From Alteriqipengyuania abyssalis (lineage in GTDB: Bacteria; Pseudomonadota; Alphaproteobacteria; Sphingomonadales; Sphingomonadaceae), in the NCBI RefSeq assembly GCF_019857185.1, contig NZ_JAHWXP010000004.1, forward strand, positions 186,001 to 250,000: a stretch of DNA of 64,000 nucleotides, written 5' to 3'. The notes under the pieces are model-generated. The model saw nothing but the letters and a program-made list of their open reading frames with translations. It was not told the DNA's origin and made no database searches. Below, one piece after another: positions 33,842 through 44,244 of the stretch. The stretch's first letter is position 1. Each line of letters begins with the position of its first letter. Both the position numbers and the translations under genes were made by a program.

Positions 33842-35074
33842 ATGGCGAAAATTCAGGTCAAGAACCCGGTCGTCGAACTCGACGGCGACGAAATGACGAA
33901 AATCATCTGGCAGTGGATCCGCGAAAGGCTGATCCTGCCCTACCTCGATATCGACCTTAAGTATTACGACCTGTCGATCGAGAAGCGCGACGAAACCGAC
34001 GACCAGATCACGGTCGATGCGGCCAACGCGATCAAGCAGTACGGCGTCGGCGTGAAATGCGCGACGATCACTCCCGACGAAGCGCGGGTCGAGGAATTCA
34101 GCCTCAAGAAGATGTGGGTTTCGCCCAACGGCACGATCCGCAACATCCTTGGCGGCGTGGTCTTCCGCGAGCCGATCGTGATCGACAACGTGCCGCGCCT
34201 CGTCCCCGGCTGGACCGACCCGATCGTGGTCGGCCGTCATGCCTTCGGCGATCAGTACCGCGCCAAGGACACGCTGATCCCCGGCAAGGGCAAGCTGCGC
34301 CTCGTCTTCGAAGGCGAGGATGGCGAGAACATCGACATCGACGTATTCGAATTCCCCAGCCCCGGCGTCGCGATGGCGATGTACAATCTGGACGACTCGA
34401 TTCGCGACTTCGCGCGCGCCAGCTTCCAGTACGGCCTCGACCGCAAGTGGCCGGTGTACCTGAGCACCAAGAACACCATCCTCAAGAAGTATGATGGCCG
34501 CTTCAAGGACCTGTTCCAGGAAGTGTTCGACGCCGAGTTCAAGGCCGATTTCGACAAGGCCGGGATTACCTATGAACACCGCCTGATCGACGACATGGTC
34601 GCCGCCGCGCTCAAGTGGAGCGGCAAGTTCGTGTGGGCCTGCAAGAACTACGACGGCGACGTGCAGTCGGACATCGTCGCACAGGGCTTCGGCTCGCTCG
34701 GCCTGATGACCTCCGTGCTGATGACGCCCGACGGCAAGACCGTCGAAGCCGAAGCGGCGCACGGCACGGTCACCCGCCACTATCGCCAGCACCAGGAAGG
34801 CAAGGCGACGTCGACCAACCCGATCGCGAGCATCTTCGCGTGGACGCGCGGCCTGATGTATCGCGGCAAGTTCGACGATACGCCCGAAGTGGTGAAGTTC
34901 GCCGAGACGCTGGAAAAGGTCTGCATCCAGACGGTCGAGAGCGGTCAGATGACCAAGGATCTCGCGCTGCTGATCGGCCCCGGCCAGAGCTGGCTGACCA
35001 CCGAGCAGTTCTTCGAGGCGATCGTGACCAACCTCGAAACCGAAATGAAGAAGCAGGGCCTCGCCCCCGCCTGA
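33842..35074 (+). CDS. icd: NADP-dependent isocitrate dehydrogenase
   Basis: 410 residues, the eukaryote-like (subfamily II) form common in alphaproteobacteria: [20 protein letters not shown] at the N-terminus, the substrate loop [20 protein letters not shown] near 93, [20 protein letters not shown] near 253, and [16 protein letters not shown] near 307 with NADP-type contacts. It oxidises isocitrate to 2-oxoglutarate in the TCA cycle and provides NADPH. ATG 33842 starts the family's usual N-terminus (MAKIQV). The gene has its own terminator (35102-35138). Confidence 0.97.
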   Translation: MAKIQVKNPVVELDGDEMTKIIWQWIRERLILPYLDIDLKYYDLSIEKRDETDDQITVDAANAIKQYGVGVKCATITPDEARVEEFSLKKMWVSPNGTIRNILGGVVFREPIVIDNVPRLVPGWTDPIVVGRHAFGDQYRAKDTLIPGKGKLRLVFEGEDGENIDIDVFEFPSPGVAMAMYNLDDSIRDFARASFQYGLDRKWPVYLSTKNTILKKYDGRFKDLFQEVFDAEFKADFDKAGITYEHRLIDDMVAAALKWSGKFVWACKNYDGDVQSDIVAQGFGSLGLMTSVLMTPDGKTVEAEAAHGTVTRHYRQHQEGKATSTNPIASIFAWTRGLMYRGKFDDTPEVVKFAETLEKVCIQTVESGQMTKDLALLIGPGQSWLTTEQFFEAIVTNLETEMKKQGLAPA

Positions 35075-35101
35075 TCCGGAACACCGGTTACGTGAAAATC
35101 C

Positions 35102-35138
35102 AGCCCCGGCGCCTCACTCGTAGGCGTCGGGGCTTTCT
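35102..35138. terminator. Bidirectional Rho-independent terminator
   Basis: AGCCCCGGCGCC (35102-35113) and GGCGTCGGGGCT (35123-35134) form a 12-bp stem with one G-U pair. TTTCT follows on the + strand and GGATTTTC on the minus strand. It serves icd and the convergent FAD monooxygenase, whose stop codon (35114-35116) lies in the loop and whose last codons form one arm. Confidence 0.88.
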
Positions 35139-36334
35139 ATATGCGGGCGGTCGATGCCCAGCCCGATGAGCCTGGCAGGCAGGCGTTGCAGTGGGCTCAC
35201 CGTATCGATCAACCGCACTGGCAGCGGCGCCCGGTCGATCGGCTGATCGCGCTGGAGGATCGGCCGGATGATCCGATCCTGCGCGAGCTTTTGCATCATC
35301 TGCATGTAATGGACCGACCGGGCGCGCAGCTGCTGCACGCGCGGCAACAGCGGATCGGGATCGTCTCCGCGTGCGAGCGGCGCCGCCAGCACGTTCGCCG
35401 CGACCACTGCATCCTGCACCGCGACATTGATACCCACCCCGCCGATCGGGCTCATCGCGTGGGCGGCATCCCCGATCGCCAGCAACCCGTCACGGTTCCA
35501 CCGAGTCAGACGGTCGAGCGCCACGCTCAGAAGCTTCACCTCGTCCATATCCGAGAAAGCGGCGATCGCCCCATCGAGCTCGGGCACCAGACCCAGCAAG
35601 CGATTGCGAAACGCGTCGATCCCCTGCGCGCGAATTTCGTCCGCCTTGCCTTTGGGAATCAGGAACGCGCACTGAAGGTAAGTGCGCCGGTTGATCAGGA
35701 CGAGAAACTTGCCCGCAGCGAGCGAACCGAAACTCTCCGGGCCGAGCCCTTCGGGGCGATCGAGCCGGAACCACAGGACATCCATCGGCGCGCCGATTCG
35801 CTTGAGCGGCAGCGCCGCCTCTTCGCGCATGATCGAGCGGCGCCCGTCCGCGGCGATCACCAGCCGCGCGGGCAGCACCTCCCCGGCGCTGGTTTCGACC
35901 GCCGATACCCGCCCGCTGCTATCGTTACGGGCGGCAACCGCCTCTGCCCCCATGCGCAGTTCGAAACCGGGGTACTGACGCGCTTTGCCGGCCAGAAAAT
36001 CGAGCAGATCCCATTGCGGCATCATCGCGATGTAGGGCGCTGGCACGGGCAGGTGTCGGAAGTCGGCAATTTGACGCTGCTCGCCTGCGATCCTGAGCCC
36101 GATCTGCTCGACCTTGCTGTGTTCGATTTCCAGCAGTTCATCGAGCCAGCCGAGCTGGTGGAACAGGTCGAGCGTCGAGGGATGGACCGTGTCGCCGCGA
36201 AAATCCCGGAAAAAGTCCTCGTGCTTCTCCAGCACGGTCACCTTCACGCCCGCGCGGGCAAGCAACATTCCGGTAAATATTCCCGCCGGGCCTCCGCCAA
36301 CGACGATTACCGGTAATTCGGGATCATGTGGCAC
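35114..36334 (-). CDS. FAD-dependent monooxygenase/oxidoreductase (PHBH-like fold)
   Basis: 406 residues. The N-terminal Rossmann motif VVGGGPAGIFTGMLLARAGV binds FAD, the DG-type motif LVIAADGRRSIMREEA lies near 165, and the C-terminal LLAIGDAAHAMSPIGGVGIN contacts the FAD ribityl chain. This is the PHBH/UbiH-like fold (PF01494) used for aromatic or ubiquinone-type hydroxylations; the substrate is unknown. The GTG at 36334 with AAGGAG upstream is preferred, because longer in-frame starts would cross into the divergent GNAT-nitrilase promoter. Confidence 0.85.
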   Translation of the reverse strand: MPHDPELPVIVVGGGPAGIFTGMLLARAGVKVTVLEKHEDFFRDFRGDTVHPSTLDLFHQLGWLDELLEIEHSKVEQIGLRIAGEQRQIADFRHLPVPAPYIAMMPQWDLLDFLAGKARQYPGFELRMGAEAVAARNDSSGRVSAVETSAGEVLPARLVIAADGRRSIMREEAALPLKRIGAPMDVLWFRLDRPEGLGPESFGSLAAGKFLVLINRRTYLQCAFLIPKGKADEIRAQGIDAFRNRLLGLVPELDGAIAAFSDMDEVKLLSVALDRLTRWNRDGLLAIGDAAHAMSPIGGVGINVAVQDAVVAANVLAAPLARGDDPDPLLPRVQQLRARSVHYMQMMQKLAQDRIIRPILQRDQPIDRAPLPVRLIDTVSPLQRLPARLIGLGIDRPHIESPDAYE

Positions 36335-36398
36335 CTTGGACGCTCTCCTTTGTTCAGGCACTAGTGCCCGTTGAACACTGCATACAGGAGACGATCCG

Positions 36399-38054
36399 AT
36401 CTCGACCACCGACAAGACCAAGGCCCGCCTGGAAGTCCGCCAGGCGAAGCTCAAGGATGTGCCCGATATCGCGGAGCTGGTCCGCCGCGCCTATGTCGAT
36501 CTGCCGCCCTACAAGCTGGGCGAGATCCGTGGGCAGCTGAACAATTACCGCGAGGGTTGCTTCGTTGCCAAGCTGGATGGGGTGATCGTCGGCTATTGCG
36601 CGTCGATGCGCCTGAAGGCGAATGTCGCGATGTCGGATCACTCGTGGGACGAGGTTACCGGCAACGGGTTCGGCAGCCGGCATGATCCGACCGGCGACTG
36701 GCTCTACGGCTACGAAATGTGCGTCGATCCCAAGGTGCGTGGCACCCGGATCGGACGACGCCTGTACGAGGAGCGGCGCGCGCTGGCCGAGCGGCTCGAT
36801 CTGTCGGGCATCGTCTTCGGCGGGCGCATGCCCAATCTGGCGAACGCGATGCGGCGCAAGCGCAACCGCGCGGAGGGGCCGGAGGACTATCTCGAGAAGG
36901 TCGTCGACAACAAGATCCACGACCCCGTGCTGCGCTTCCAGCTGGCCAACGGGTTCGAACCGCAGGGCATCCTCGAGAACTATCTGCCCGAAGACAAGCG
37001 CTCCAAGGCGTTCGCCGTGCGCATGGTCTGGCGCAATCCGTATGTCGATGCCGACGCGCCGCGCAAACATCGCCTGCCGCGCGATGTCGAAAGCGTGCGG
37101 ATCGCGACCTGCCAGTTGCAGGCGCGCGCGGTCTCCGGCTTCGACGAGTTCATGCGCCACGTGGAATATTTCGTGGACGTCGCATCGGACTACGAAAGCG
37201 ATTTCATCCTCTTCCCCGAGCTGTTCACACTGATGCTGCTGAGCGCGGAGGAAAAGGAGCTGAGCCCGATCGAAGCGATCGAGGCGCTGAGCGAGTACAC
37301 GCCCAAGATCCGCCAGAAGCTTTCCGAGCTGGCGCTCAACTACAACATCAACATCATCGGTGGGTCGCATCCGACGCGGATGGACGATGGGGACATCCAC
37401 AACGTCGCCTATGTCTGCCTGCGCGACGGATCGATCCACGCGCAGGAGAAGATCCACCCCACCCCCAACGAAGCCTATTGGTGGAACATCAAGGGTGGCG
37501 ATTCGATCGATGCGATCCCAACGGATTGCGGCCCGATCGGGGTGCTGATCTGTTACGACAGCGAATTCCCCGAACTCGCCCGCAGGCTCGTAGACGAAGG
37601 CGCGCGGATCATCTTCGTGCCCTTCTGCACCGACAGCCGCCAGGGCTACATGCGCGTGCGCTATTGCGCGCAGGCTCGCGCGATCGAGAATCAGTGCTTC
37701 ACCGTGCTCAGCGGCAATGTCGGCAACCTGCCCAACGTGGCGAACATGGATATCCAGTACGCGCAGAGCTGCATCCTGACCCCGTGTGACTTCCCCTTCG
37801 CGCGCGACGGGATCGCCGCCGAAGCGAGCGAGAATGTCGAGACGCTGACGATCAGCGACGTCAATCTGGCAGACCTCAGCTGGGCGCGCGCCGAGGGCAC
37901 CGTGCGCAATCTCGCGGATCGCCGCTTCGACCTCTACCAGATCGAGTGGGACAAGCGCGTGGGCCAGATCTCCCCCCGCATCGGCGAGGCAGAGGCCGAA
38001 GCCGCCGGACAGGACGCGGCACCCAGGGGCCCACACACCCCGGGCGGTGGGTAA
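36399..38054 (+). CDS. GNAT N-acetyltransferase fused to carbon-nitrogen hydrolase (nitrilase)
   Basis: 551 codons. An N-terminal GNAT domain (LEVRQAKLKDVPDIAELVRR, then YEMCVDPKVRGTRIGRRLYE for CoA binding) is joined to a C-terminal nitrilase-superfamily domain from about residue 230. That domain carries the triad Glu in ILFPELFT, Lys in QEKIHPTP and Cys in VLICYDSEFPE. Acetyltransferase-amidase fusions of this type occur in several bacteria without a known substrate. No ATG/GTG/TTG begins the GNAT domain: the GTG at 36459 would delete its first strand. An ATC at 36399, with AGGAG 8 nt upstream, gives the expected N-terminus. Confidence 0.85.
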   Translation: MSTTDKTKARLEVRQAKLKDVPDIAELVRRAYVDLPPYKLGEIRGQLNNYREGCFVAKLDGVIVGYCASMRLKANVAMSDHSWDEVTGNGFGSRHDPTGDWLYGYEMCVDPKVRGTRIGRRLYEERRALAERLDLSGIVFGGRMPNLANAMRRKRNRAEGPEDYLEKVVDNKIHDPVLRFQLANGFEPQGILENYLPEDKRSKAFAVRMVWRNPYVDADAPRKHRLPRDVESVRIATCQLQARAVSGFDEFMRHVEYFVDVASDYESDFILFPELFTLMLLSAEEKELSPIEAIEALSEYTPKIRQKLSELALNYNINIIGGSHPTRMDDGDIHNVAYVCLRDGSIHAQEKIHPTPNEAYWWNIKGGDSIDAIPTDCGPIGVLICYDSEFPELARRLVDEGARIIFVPFCTDSRQGYMRVRYCAQARAIENQCFTVLSGNVGNLPNVANMDIQYAQSCILTPCDFPFARDGIAAEASENVETLTISDVNLADLSWARAEGTVRNLADRRFDLYQIEWDKRVGQISPRIGEAEAEAAGQDAAPRGPHTPGGG

Positions 38055-38114
38055 TCACGGACTTTCGCTCATTTCAGGCCTTCAACGGCTGGGCAGGCTT
38101 GATATGGTCGGCCC

Positions 38115-39917
38115 GTGGCAGGTGAACTTCAACCGACGACTGCGCTGTCCGACGCGCTGGTGATTTTGGGCGCAGCGGGAATCGTCATCCCGCTGTTCGC
38201 CCGTTTCCGGATCACGCCGGTGATCGGCTTCCTGTTGATCGGCATCCTCGTCGGCCCGTATGGGCTCGGCGCGCTGACACCTGAAATCAAATGGCTGACG
38301 GCGGTGACGATATCCGAGCCGGATTCGCTCGCGATCTTCGCCGAGTTCGGAATCATCCTGCTGCTGTTCACGATCGGGCTGGAACTGTCGTTCAACCGGT
38401 TGTGGCAGATGCGCAGGCTGGTCTTCGGGCTCGGCGCGCTCGAGTTGACGATCATCGGCACCTCGATCGCGCTGGTGCTGGCGATGATGGGGCAATACTG
38501 GACCGGCGCGATGGCGCTGGGTCTGGCGCTGGCGCTGTCATCGACTGCGATCGTGCTGCCGATTTCCGGCACCAGTTCTCCGGTCGGCAAGGCCGCGCTC
38601 TCGATGCTGCTGTTCGAGGATATCGCGATCGTCCCGATCATCTTCATGCTCGGCGCGCTCGCCCCTTATGCACAGGCCGACGGGCTCACCGGGCTGTGGA
38701 CCACCCTGTGGCAGGGTGCGGCGGTGATCGCGGTCCTGCTGATCCTGGGCCGCTATGCCCTGCCGGTCCTGTTCGCGCAGGCTGCGCGTACCAAGAGCCC
38801 CGAGGTTTTCCTTGCCGCCACGCTGGTGGTGGTGATCGGTGCCAGTCTCGCGACCGGGATCACCGGCCTCTCCCCCATTGTCGGCGCGCTGATCGCAGGG
38901 CTGCTGATCGCAGAAACCGATTTCCACGGCGAGGTCGAGACGATCATCGAGCCCTTCAAAGGTCTCGCACTCGGTATCTTCCTGATCACCATCGGGATGA
39001 GCATCGATCTGAAGGCGCTGGCCGACAATGTCGGGATCATCCTGACCGCGGTGGTGCTGGTGCTGTCGTTCAAGGCGCTGGTCACCGGGCTGCTGCTGCG
39101 CATGATGGGCGCGCGGCGCAACACGGCGACCGAGACCGGCATCCTGATGGCGAGCCCTTCGGAAACCACGCTGATCGTGCTTTCTGCCGCAAGCTCGGCG
39201 ATGCTGATCCAGCCGGGCACGACGCAGTTCTGGCAGATCGTGACCGCGATCGGTCTCACCGTAACCCCGCTGCTGGCCTTCGTCGGGCGCGCGGTGGCCC
39301 GCAGGGTGGACCCCGTCCCCGATCCCGCGCGCGACCAGTCCGCCCCGGCGGGCCGGGTGATCGTGGTGGGCGGCGGGCGTGTCGGCCGGCTGATCGCAGA
39401 CATGCTGCGCGTGCACGAGAAGCCCTATGTCGCCATCGAGTCCGATGCGGACCTGGCGCTGCAGGACAAGCGCGATGGCTACAACGTCATCTTCGGCAAT
39501 GCCGCTCGGCTGGAAACGCTTCGCGCGCTGCGGGTAGAAGACGCCTCCGCAATCGTGCTGACGATGGACGCGCCGGTTCTGGCCCAGCAGCTGGTTGCAC
39601 GGCTTCGGCGCAATTACCCCGATCTGCTGATCGTCGCGCGTGCCCGCGATGCCAGCCATGCCGCATTGCTCTATCAGGCTGGTGCGAGCCACGCGGTCCC
39701 GGAAACGCTCGAAAGCTCGCTGCAGCTGTCGGAGGCGGTGCTGGTGGATATCGGAGTGGCCATGGGGCCGGTGATCGCCTCGATCCACGAGAAGCGCGAC
39801 GAGATGCGCAAGCAGATTCAGACCGAAGGCGCGCTGGAATACGCGCCCAAGCTGCGCACCAGCACCGTATCGGCAACTGCACCTTCAAACGTGCCGGCGG
39901 ATCTGTCTTCCGACTGA
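38115..39917 (+). CDS. CPA2-family monovalent cation:proton antiporter (Kef/YbaL-like)
   Basis: 600 residues. The N-terminal ~400 residues form about 12 membrane helices of the Na+/H+ exchanger fold (FLLIGILVGPYGLGAL, LLLFTIGLELSFNRLWQM, ALALSSTAIVLP, FEDIAIVPIIF). Then comes a cytosolic RCK/TrkA-N domain (RVIVVGGGRVGRLIADML near 415) with the conserved acidic nucleotide-binding end. Members exchange K+ or Na+ for protons and are gated by nucleotides or glutathione. No KefF/G-type partner gene is adjacent. Start GTG 38115. Confidence 0.9.
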   Translation: MAGELQPTTALSDALVILGAAGIVIPLFARFRITPVIGFLLIGILVGPYGLGALTPEIKWLTAVTISEPDSLAIFAEFGIILLLFTIGLELSFNRLWQMRRLVFGLGALELTIIGTSIALVLAMMGQYWTGAMALGLALALSSTAIVLPISGTSSPVGKAALSMLLFEDIAIVPIIFMLGALAPYAQADGLTGLWTTLWQGAAVIAVLLILGRYALPVLFAQAARTKSPEVFLAATLVVVIGASLATGITGLSPIVGALIAGLLIAETDFHGEVETIIEPFKGLALGIFLITIGMSIDLKALADNVGIILTAVVLVLSFKALVTGLLLRMMGARRNTATETGILMASPSETTLIVLSAASSAMLIQPGTTQFWQIVTAIGLTVTPLLAFVGRAVARRVDPVPDPARDQSAPAGRVIVVGGGRVGRLIADMLRVHEKPYVAIESDADLALQDKRDGYNVIFGNAARLETLRALRVEDASAIVLTMDAPVLAQQLVARLRRNYPDLLIVARARDASHAALLYQAGASHAVPETLESSLQLSEAVLVDIGVAMGPVIASIHEKRDEMRKQIQTEGALEYAPKLRTSTVSATAPSNVPADLSSD

Positions 39918-39966
39918 TCCGGACCTTCTTTCGCTGCCAACCATTGGTAGGGAAAGGAGAATTTAT

Positions 39967-40155
39967 ATGTCCGACATCGACCCCACCAAGCCGATCCCGA
40001 ACGACGAGAAGTTCAAGCCGCAAAATCAGCAAGGAAGCGGCAAGGCCAAGCCGTCCGCTCGCCGGGACGCCTCCAGGCCTGCCGATACCGGCGGTGAAGA
40101 CCTGAACCGTGGCAGCCAGCCAGACGCGCGGCGAGCAGGCAGCGGCGCCCGCTAA
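39967..40155 (+). CDS. Small hydrophilic protein, unknown
   Basis: 62 residues from an ATG with AAAGGAG 8 nt upstream. It has no signal peptide or membrane segment and is rich in Pro, Lys, Asn, Gln and Arg (DPTKPIPNDEKFKPQNQQ). It is probably largely disordered. I do not recognise a family. It follows the CPA2 antiporter gene by 49 bp on the same strand, so shared transcription is possible. Confidence 0.6.
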   Translation: MSDIDPTKPIPNDEKFKPQNQQGSGKAKPSARRDASRPADTGGEDLNRGSQPDARRAGSGAR

Positions 40156-40179
40156 ACAACTGTCCGAGCGCGCGTTCGG

Positions 40180-42840
40180 CTAGGCGTTTACCGCCTCGGC
40201 CAGCGCGCCTCGAACCGCATCAAGCGCGGCCCCGGCGTTAGCCGCATCGGGGCCGCCGCCTTGCGCCATATCCGGTCGTCCCCCGCCGCCCTTGCCGCCG
40301 AGCGCGGCAACACCGGCGCGGACCAGCTCGACAGCGCTGAAGCGATCCGTCAGGTCGTCAGTGACAGCGACCGCGAAGGCGGCCTTGCCGTCATTGGTCG
40401 CGCAGATCGCGGCGATCCCCGAGCCAAGGCGCTGCTTCGCCGCATCGAGCAGCGGGCGAAGTTCCTTGGGGTCCAGCCCTTCGATCACCTGACCGCTGAA
40501 GGTCACACCATTGATCGTCTCGTCGCTGACCTGCGGCCCGTCGCCACCCCCGCCCGACAGGGCGAGCGCACGCTTGGCGTCGGCCAACTCGCGCTCGAGC
40601 GTCTTGCGCTGTGCAAGCAGGGCATCGAGCTGCGCGACCGCCGCATCGGGCGTCGCGCCCAGCTTGCCACTGATTTCGTTGAGAGCGTTCGCTCGGGTGC
40701 GAAGATACTCACTGGCCGCATTGCCGGTCAGCGCCTCGATCCGCCGGACGCCCGAGGATACGGACGATTCGCCGATGATCGCGAACAGGCCAATATCGCC
40801 GGTCCGTTCCACATGGGTGCCGCCGCACAGCTCGATCGAGAAATCCGCGTCGGCATCGCGCCCCATCGAAAGCACGCGGACTTCGTCGCCGTATTTTTCC
40901 CCGAACAGCGCCATCGCTCCTGCAGCGACCGCATCGTCGGGTGTCATCAGGCGGGTGCCGACTTCGGAATTGCCACGGATCTGGGAGTTCACATCCTGCT
41001 CAATCCGGTCGAGCCCTTCGCGGTCGATCTTCTCCGGGTAGGAGAAGTCGAAGCGCAGGTAATCCTCCGCCACCAGCGAGCCCTTCTGGGTGACCTGATC
41101 GCCAAGGCGCCGGCGCAGTGCAGCATGAAGCAGATGGGTCGCGGAGTGATTGGCGCGAATTCGGTTGCGGCGCTGCTCGTCGACGGTCAGCCGGACCTCG
41201 TCGCCCACGCGCACTTCGCCCGCCTCGATCTTGCCCTGATGTGTGTGGAGCCGACCGAGCGGTTTGCCCGTGTCGCGCACCGCGATACGTAGGCCATCGT
41301 GTGTGGTGATGCTGCCGCTGTCGCCACTCTGGCCGCCGCTCTCGCCGTAGAAGGGCGTCTGGTTGGTCAGCAGCACGACATCTTCGCCAGCAGCCGCCGA
41401 CGTCACTTCGACGCCATCTTTCACGATCGCGACCACTTGGCCCTCCCCCTGCGTGGCGGAATAGCCGGTGAACTCGGTCGCGCCCTCGCGCTCGGCGATG
41501 GTGAACCACACCTCGCTATCGGCGGCCTGTCCACTGCCCTTCCACGCCGCACGCGCAGCCTCCCGCTGGCGAGCCATCGCAGCGTCGAAGCCCTCGCGAT
41601 CGACCGCGATGCCCTGGCCGCGCAGCGCATCTTCGGTGAGGTCGTAGGGGAAGCCGTAGGTATCGTAGAGCTTGAACGCTACCTCGCCGTCGAGCTGATC
41701 GCCCTTGGCCAGCGAGCCGGTCGCCTCGTCGAGCAGACGCAGGCCCTTCTCCAGCGTTTCGCGGAAGCGCGTCTCTTCGCGCTCGAGCGTTTCCTCGATC
41801 AGCGCCTGGCCACGGCCGAGTTCGGGATAGGCCTGGCCCATCTCGCCGACCAGCGTGGGGACGAGGCGGTGCATCAGCGGCGTTTTAGCGCCCAGAAGAT
41901 GCGCGTGGCGCATGGCGCGCCGCATGATCCGCCGCAGTACGTAGCCGCGCCCTTCGTTCGACGGGAGCACCCCGTCCGCGATGAGGAAGCCGGTCGCGCG
42001 CAGGTGATCGGCGATCACGCGGTAGCTGGCGATTGTCTGGTCCGTCGCATCGGCGTGAAGCTGGGCTTCGGTGGATTCGATCAGCGTGCGGAAGGTGTCG
42101 GTGTCGTAGTTGTTGTGGACACCCTGCAGAACAGCAGCAATCCGCTCCAGCCCCATGCCGGTGTCGATATTCTGGTTGGGCAGGTCGCCGATGATTTCGC
42201 CGCCCCGCTGCTCGTTCTGCATGAAGACGAGGTTCCAGATCTCGACGAAGCGGTCGCCATCCTCTTCCGGAGAACCGGGAGGGCCGCCGGGGATATGATC
42301 GCCGTGATCCCAGAAGATTTCGGAGCACGGTCCGCACGGGCCATCATCGCCCATCGCCCAGAAGTTGTCCTTGGTCGCGATGCGAATGATGCGGTCTTCG
42401 GGTAGGCCCGCAATCTTGCGCCACAGATCGAACGCCTCGTCATCCGTGTGATAGACCGTGGCGAGAAGGCGATTCTTGTCGAGACCGAACTCCTCGGTCA
42501 GCAGCGTCCAAGCATTATGGATCGCCTGTTCCTTGAAGTAGTCCCCGAACGAGAAATTGCCGAGCATCTCGAAGAAGGTGTGGTGCCGCGCGGTGTAGCC
42601 CACATTGTCGAGGTCATTGTGTTTGCCGCCTGCACGCACGCACTTCTGCGCGCTGACTGCGCGGGGGGCCGGGGGCGTTTCGAGGCCGGTGAAGACGTTC
42701 TTGAACGGCACCATACCCGCGTTGACGAACATCAGGGTCGGATCGTTATGCGGCACCAGTGGCGCCGAGGCGACACGCTTGTGGTCGCGCGATTCGAAGA
42801 ATTCGAGGAAGGTCCGGCGGATGTCGTTGGTGCTGGTCAT
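40180..42840 (-). CDS. alaS: Alanyl-tRNA synthetase
   Basis: 886 residues, full length. The class II catalytic core includes [20 protein letters not shown] and [11 protein letters not shown] near residues 75-105. The editing domain follows, with [12 protein letters not shown] near 570 and the zinc motif [13 protein letters not shown] near 670. The Gly-rich C-terminal C-Ala domain ([15 protein letters not shown]) completes the protein. It charges tRNA-Ala and clears mischarged Ser/Gly. It lies downstream of recA on the same strand, the usual order in this group. Confidence 0.98.
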   Translation of the reverse strand: MTSTNDIRRTFLEFFESRDHKRVASAPLVPHNDPTLMFVNAGMVPFKNVFTGLETPPAPRAVSAQKCVRAGGKHNDLDNVGYTARHHTFFEMLGNFSFGDYFKEQAIHNAWTLLTEEFGLDKNRLLATVYHTDDEAFDLWRKIAGLPEDRIIRIATKDNFWAMGDDGPCGPCSEIFWDHGDHIPGGPPGSPEEDGDRFVEIWNLVFMQNEQRGGEIIGDLPNQNIDTGMGLERIAAVLQGVHNNYDTDTFRTLIESTEAQLHADATDQTIASYRVIADHLRATGFLIADGVLPSNEGRGYVLRRIMRRAMRHAHLLGAKTPLMHRLVPTLVGEMGQAYPELGRGQALIEETLEREETRFRETLEKGLRLLDEATGSLAKGDQLDGEVAFKLYDTYGFPYDLTEDALRGQGIAVDREGFDAAMARQREAARAAWKGSGQAADSEVWFTIAEREGATEFTGYSATQGEGQVVAIVKDGVEVTSAAAGEDVVLLTNQTPFYGESGGQSGDSGSITTHDGLRIAVRDTGKPLGRLHTHQGKIEAGEVRVGDEVRLTVDEQRRNRIRANHSATHLLHAALRRRLGDQVTQKGSLVAEDYLRFDFSYPEKIDREGLDRIEQDVNSQIRGNSEVGTRLMTPDDAVAAGAMALFGEKYGDEVRVLSMGRDADADFSIELCGGTHVERTGDIGLFAIIGESSVSSGVRRIEALTGNAASEYLRTRANALNEISGKLGATPDAAVAQLDALLAQRKTLERELADAKRALALSGGGGDGPQVSDETINGVTFSGQVIEGLDPKELRPLLDAAKQRLGSGIAAICATNDGKAAFAVAVTDDLTDRFSAVELVRAGVAALGGKGGGGRPDMAQGGGPDAANAGAALDAVRGALAEAVNA

Positions 42841-42954
42841 GATCCAGCCGAGTTAGGCAAGAAGGCCGTGGCCGACAAGCTTTCACAAAGCGCGTTGATG
42901 CGGGATCACCGGTGGAGGTTACGTCAGGCCTCTGGCAGCAACGCGCCAGACAAC

Positions 42955-43005
42955 GGAAAAACCGGCCGCGAGGCTTCCAGAGGAAAGCGACGCAACCGGT
43001 TTTCC
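42955..43005 (-). terminator. recA Rho-independent terminator
   Basis: On the minus strand GGAAAACCGG (from 43005-42996) pairs with CCGGTTTTTCC (42965-42955). An extra inner GCG/CGC pair and a U-run in the 3' arm are present. It lies 47 bp after the recA stop and before alaS, so the two genes may be separately transcribed. Confidence 0.75.
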
Positions 43006-43051
43006 GGGTTCCCGGGCGCGAGGTCTGCAGCGCCCGCTTGAGAAGAAGCGA

Positions 43052-44116
43052 TCAGTCCTCCGCGTCAGGGCCGACCATCATCTCCTCGGCGACATCGTCG
43101 GTCTTGCCGCGGATCGCAGCCTCCAACTTGTCGCAAATTTCGGGGTTTTCCTTGAGGAAGGTCTTCGCATTCTCGCGGCCCTGCCCGATCCGGATGCTGT
43201 CGTAGGAGAACCATGAGCCGGATTTCTCCACCACGCCCGCCTTCACGCCGAGGTCGAGGATTTCGCCGATCTTGGAGATGCCCTGCCCGTACATGATGTC
43301 GAACTCGACCTGCTTGAACGGCGGTGCGACCTTGTTCTTGACCACTTTCACACGTGTGGAGTTACCGATAATTTCGTCGCGGTCCTTGATCTGGCCGGTG
43401 CGGCGGATGTCGAGCCGCACGCTGGCGTAGAACTTGAGCGCATTGCCCCCGGTGGTCGTTTCCGGATTGCCGTACATCACGCCGATCTTCATCCGCAGCT
43501 GGTTGATGAAGATGACCATGCACTTGGAACGGTTGATCGACCCGGTCAGCTTGCGCAGGGATTGGGACATCAGGCGTGCCTGAAGGCCGACGTGGCTATC
43601 GCCCATCTCGCCTTCGATTTCGGCACGCGGGACCAGCGCGGCCACCGAGTCGACCACCAGCACGTCGATCGCATTGGAGCGGACCAGCGTGTCGGTAATT
43701 TCAAGCGCCTGCTCGCCCGTATCGGGCTGCGAGACGATCAGTTCGTCGATATCGACGCCCAGCTTCTTGGCGTAGACCGGGTCGAGCGCGTGTTCGGCGT
43801 CGACGAAGGCGGCGGTGCCGCCGGCCTTCTGCGCCTCTGCGATCACATGCAGCGCCAGAGTGGTCTTGCCCGAGCTTTCCGGCCCGTAGACTTCGATCAC
43901 CCGGCCCTTGGGCAGGCCGCCGATGCCGAGCGCGATATCGAGACCGAGCGAGCCGGTCGAAATCGATTCGACATTCATCGTTTCCTTCGAGCCCAGCTTC
44001 ATCGCCGAACCCTTGCCGAATGCGCGGTCGATCTGTGCGAGTGCCGCGTCGAGCGCTTTTTGACGGTCCACGTTGGTTTCCTTGTCGTCTACCAGCTTCA
44101 GTTTCGCAGCAGCCAT
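43052..44116 (-). CDS. recA: Recombinase RecA
   Basis: 354 residues, complete. Walker [11 protein letters not shown] is near residue 75, the L1/L2 DNA-binding regions are present, and the signature [16 protein letters not shown] is near 225. It catalyses strand exchange and promotes LexA self-cleavage in the SOS response. An exact alphaproteobacterial LexA box lies upstream (44194-44208), overlapping the predicted -35 element. The start is the ATG complementary to 44114-44116, with AAGGAGGG 7 nt before it. Confidence 0.99.
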   Translation of the reverse strand: MAAAKLKLVDDKETNVDRQKALDAALAQIDRAFGKGSAMKLGSKETMNVESISTGSLGLDIALGIGGLPKGRVIEVYGPESSGKTTLALHVIAEAQKAGGTAAFVDAEHALDPVYAKKLGVDIDELIVSQPDTGEQALEITDTLVRSNAIDVLVVDSVAALVPRAEIEGEMGDSHVGLQARLMSQSLRKLTGSINRSKCMVIFINQLRMKIGVMYGNPETTTGGNALKFYASVRLDIRRTGQIKDRDEIIGNSTRVKVVKNKVAPPFKQVEFDIMYGQGISKIGEILDLGVKAGVVEKSGSWFSYDSIRIGQGRENAKTFLKENPEICDKLEAAIRGKTDDVAEEMMVGPDAED

Positions 44117-44170
44117 CGCACGCCCTCCTTCATGTTCCTAGAGAGGCTCTCGCCTTTTCGACATGAGCAG

Positions 44171-44199
44171 TATGTACCGCTTATGTTCTTATAGAACAA
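44171..44199 (-). promoter_or_regulatory. Predicted recA promoter
   Basis: On the minus strand, TTGTTC (complement of 44194-44199), a 17-bp spacer, then TACATA (complement of 44171-44176). The -35 element overlaps the LexA box, the geometry expected for an SOS-repressed gene. Predicted by eye only. Confidence 0.55.
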
Positions 44200-44208
44200 G
44201 GGGGGAAC
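44194..44208 (-). promoter_or_regulatory. LexA box of recA
   Basis: GAAC-AAGGGGG-GAAC on the + strand, i.e. GTTC-N7-GTTC on the coding strand, exactly the alphaproteobacterial SOS operator. It is centred about 85 bp upstream of the recA start. Confidence 0.85.
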
Positions 44209-44244
44209 GAATATTTTTCGGAACGCGAGATGAAACGTTGGAAA

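Noticed and set aside
40156-40179. Hairpin CCGAGCGC/GCGTTCGG after alaS as a terminator
   Set aside because: No U-run on the relevant strand and one mismatch; too weak to annotate.
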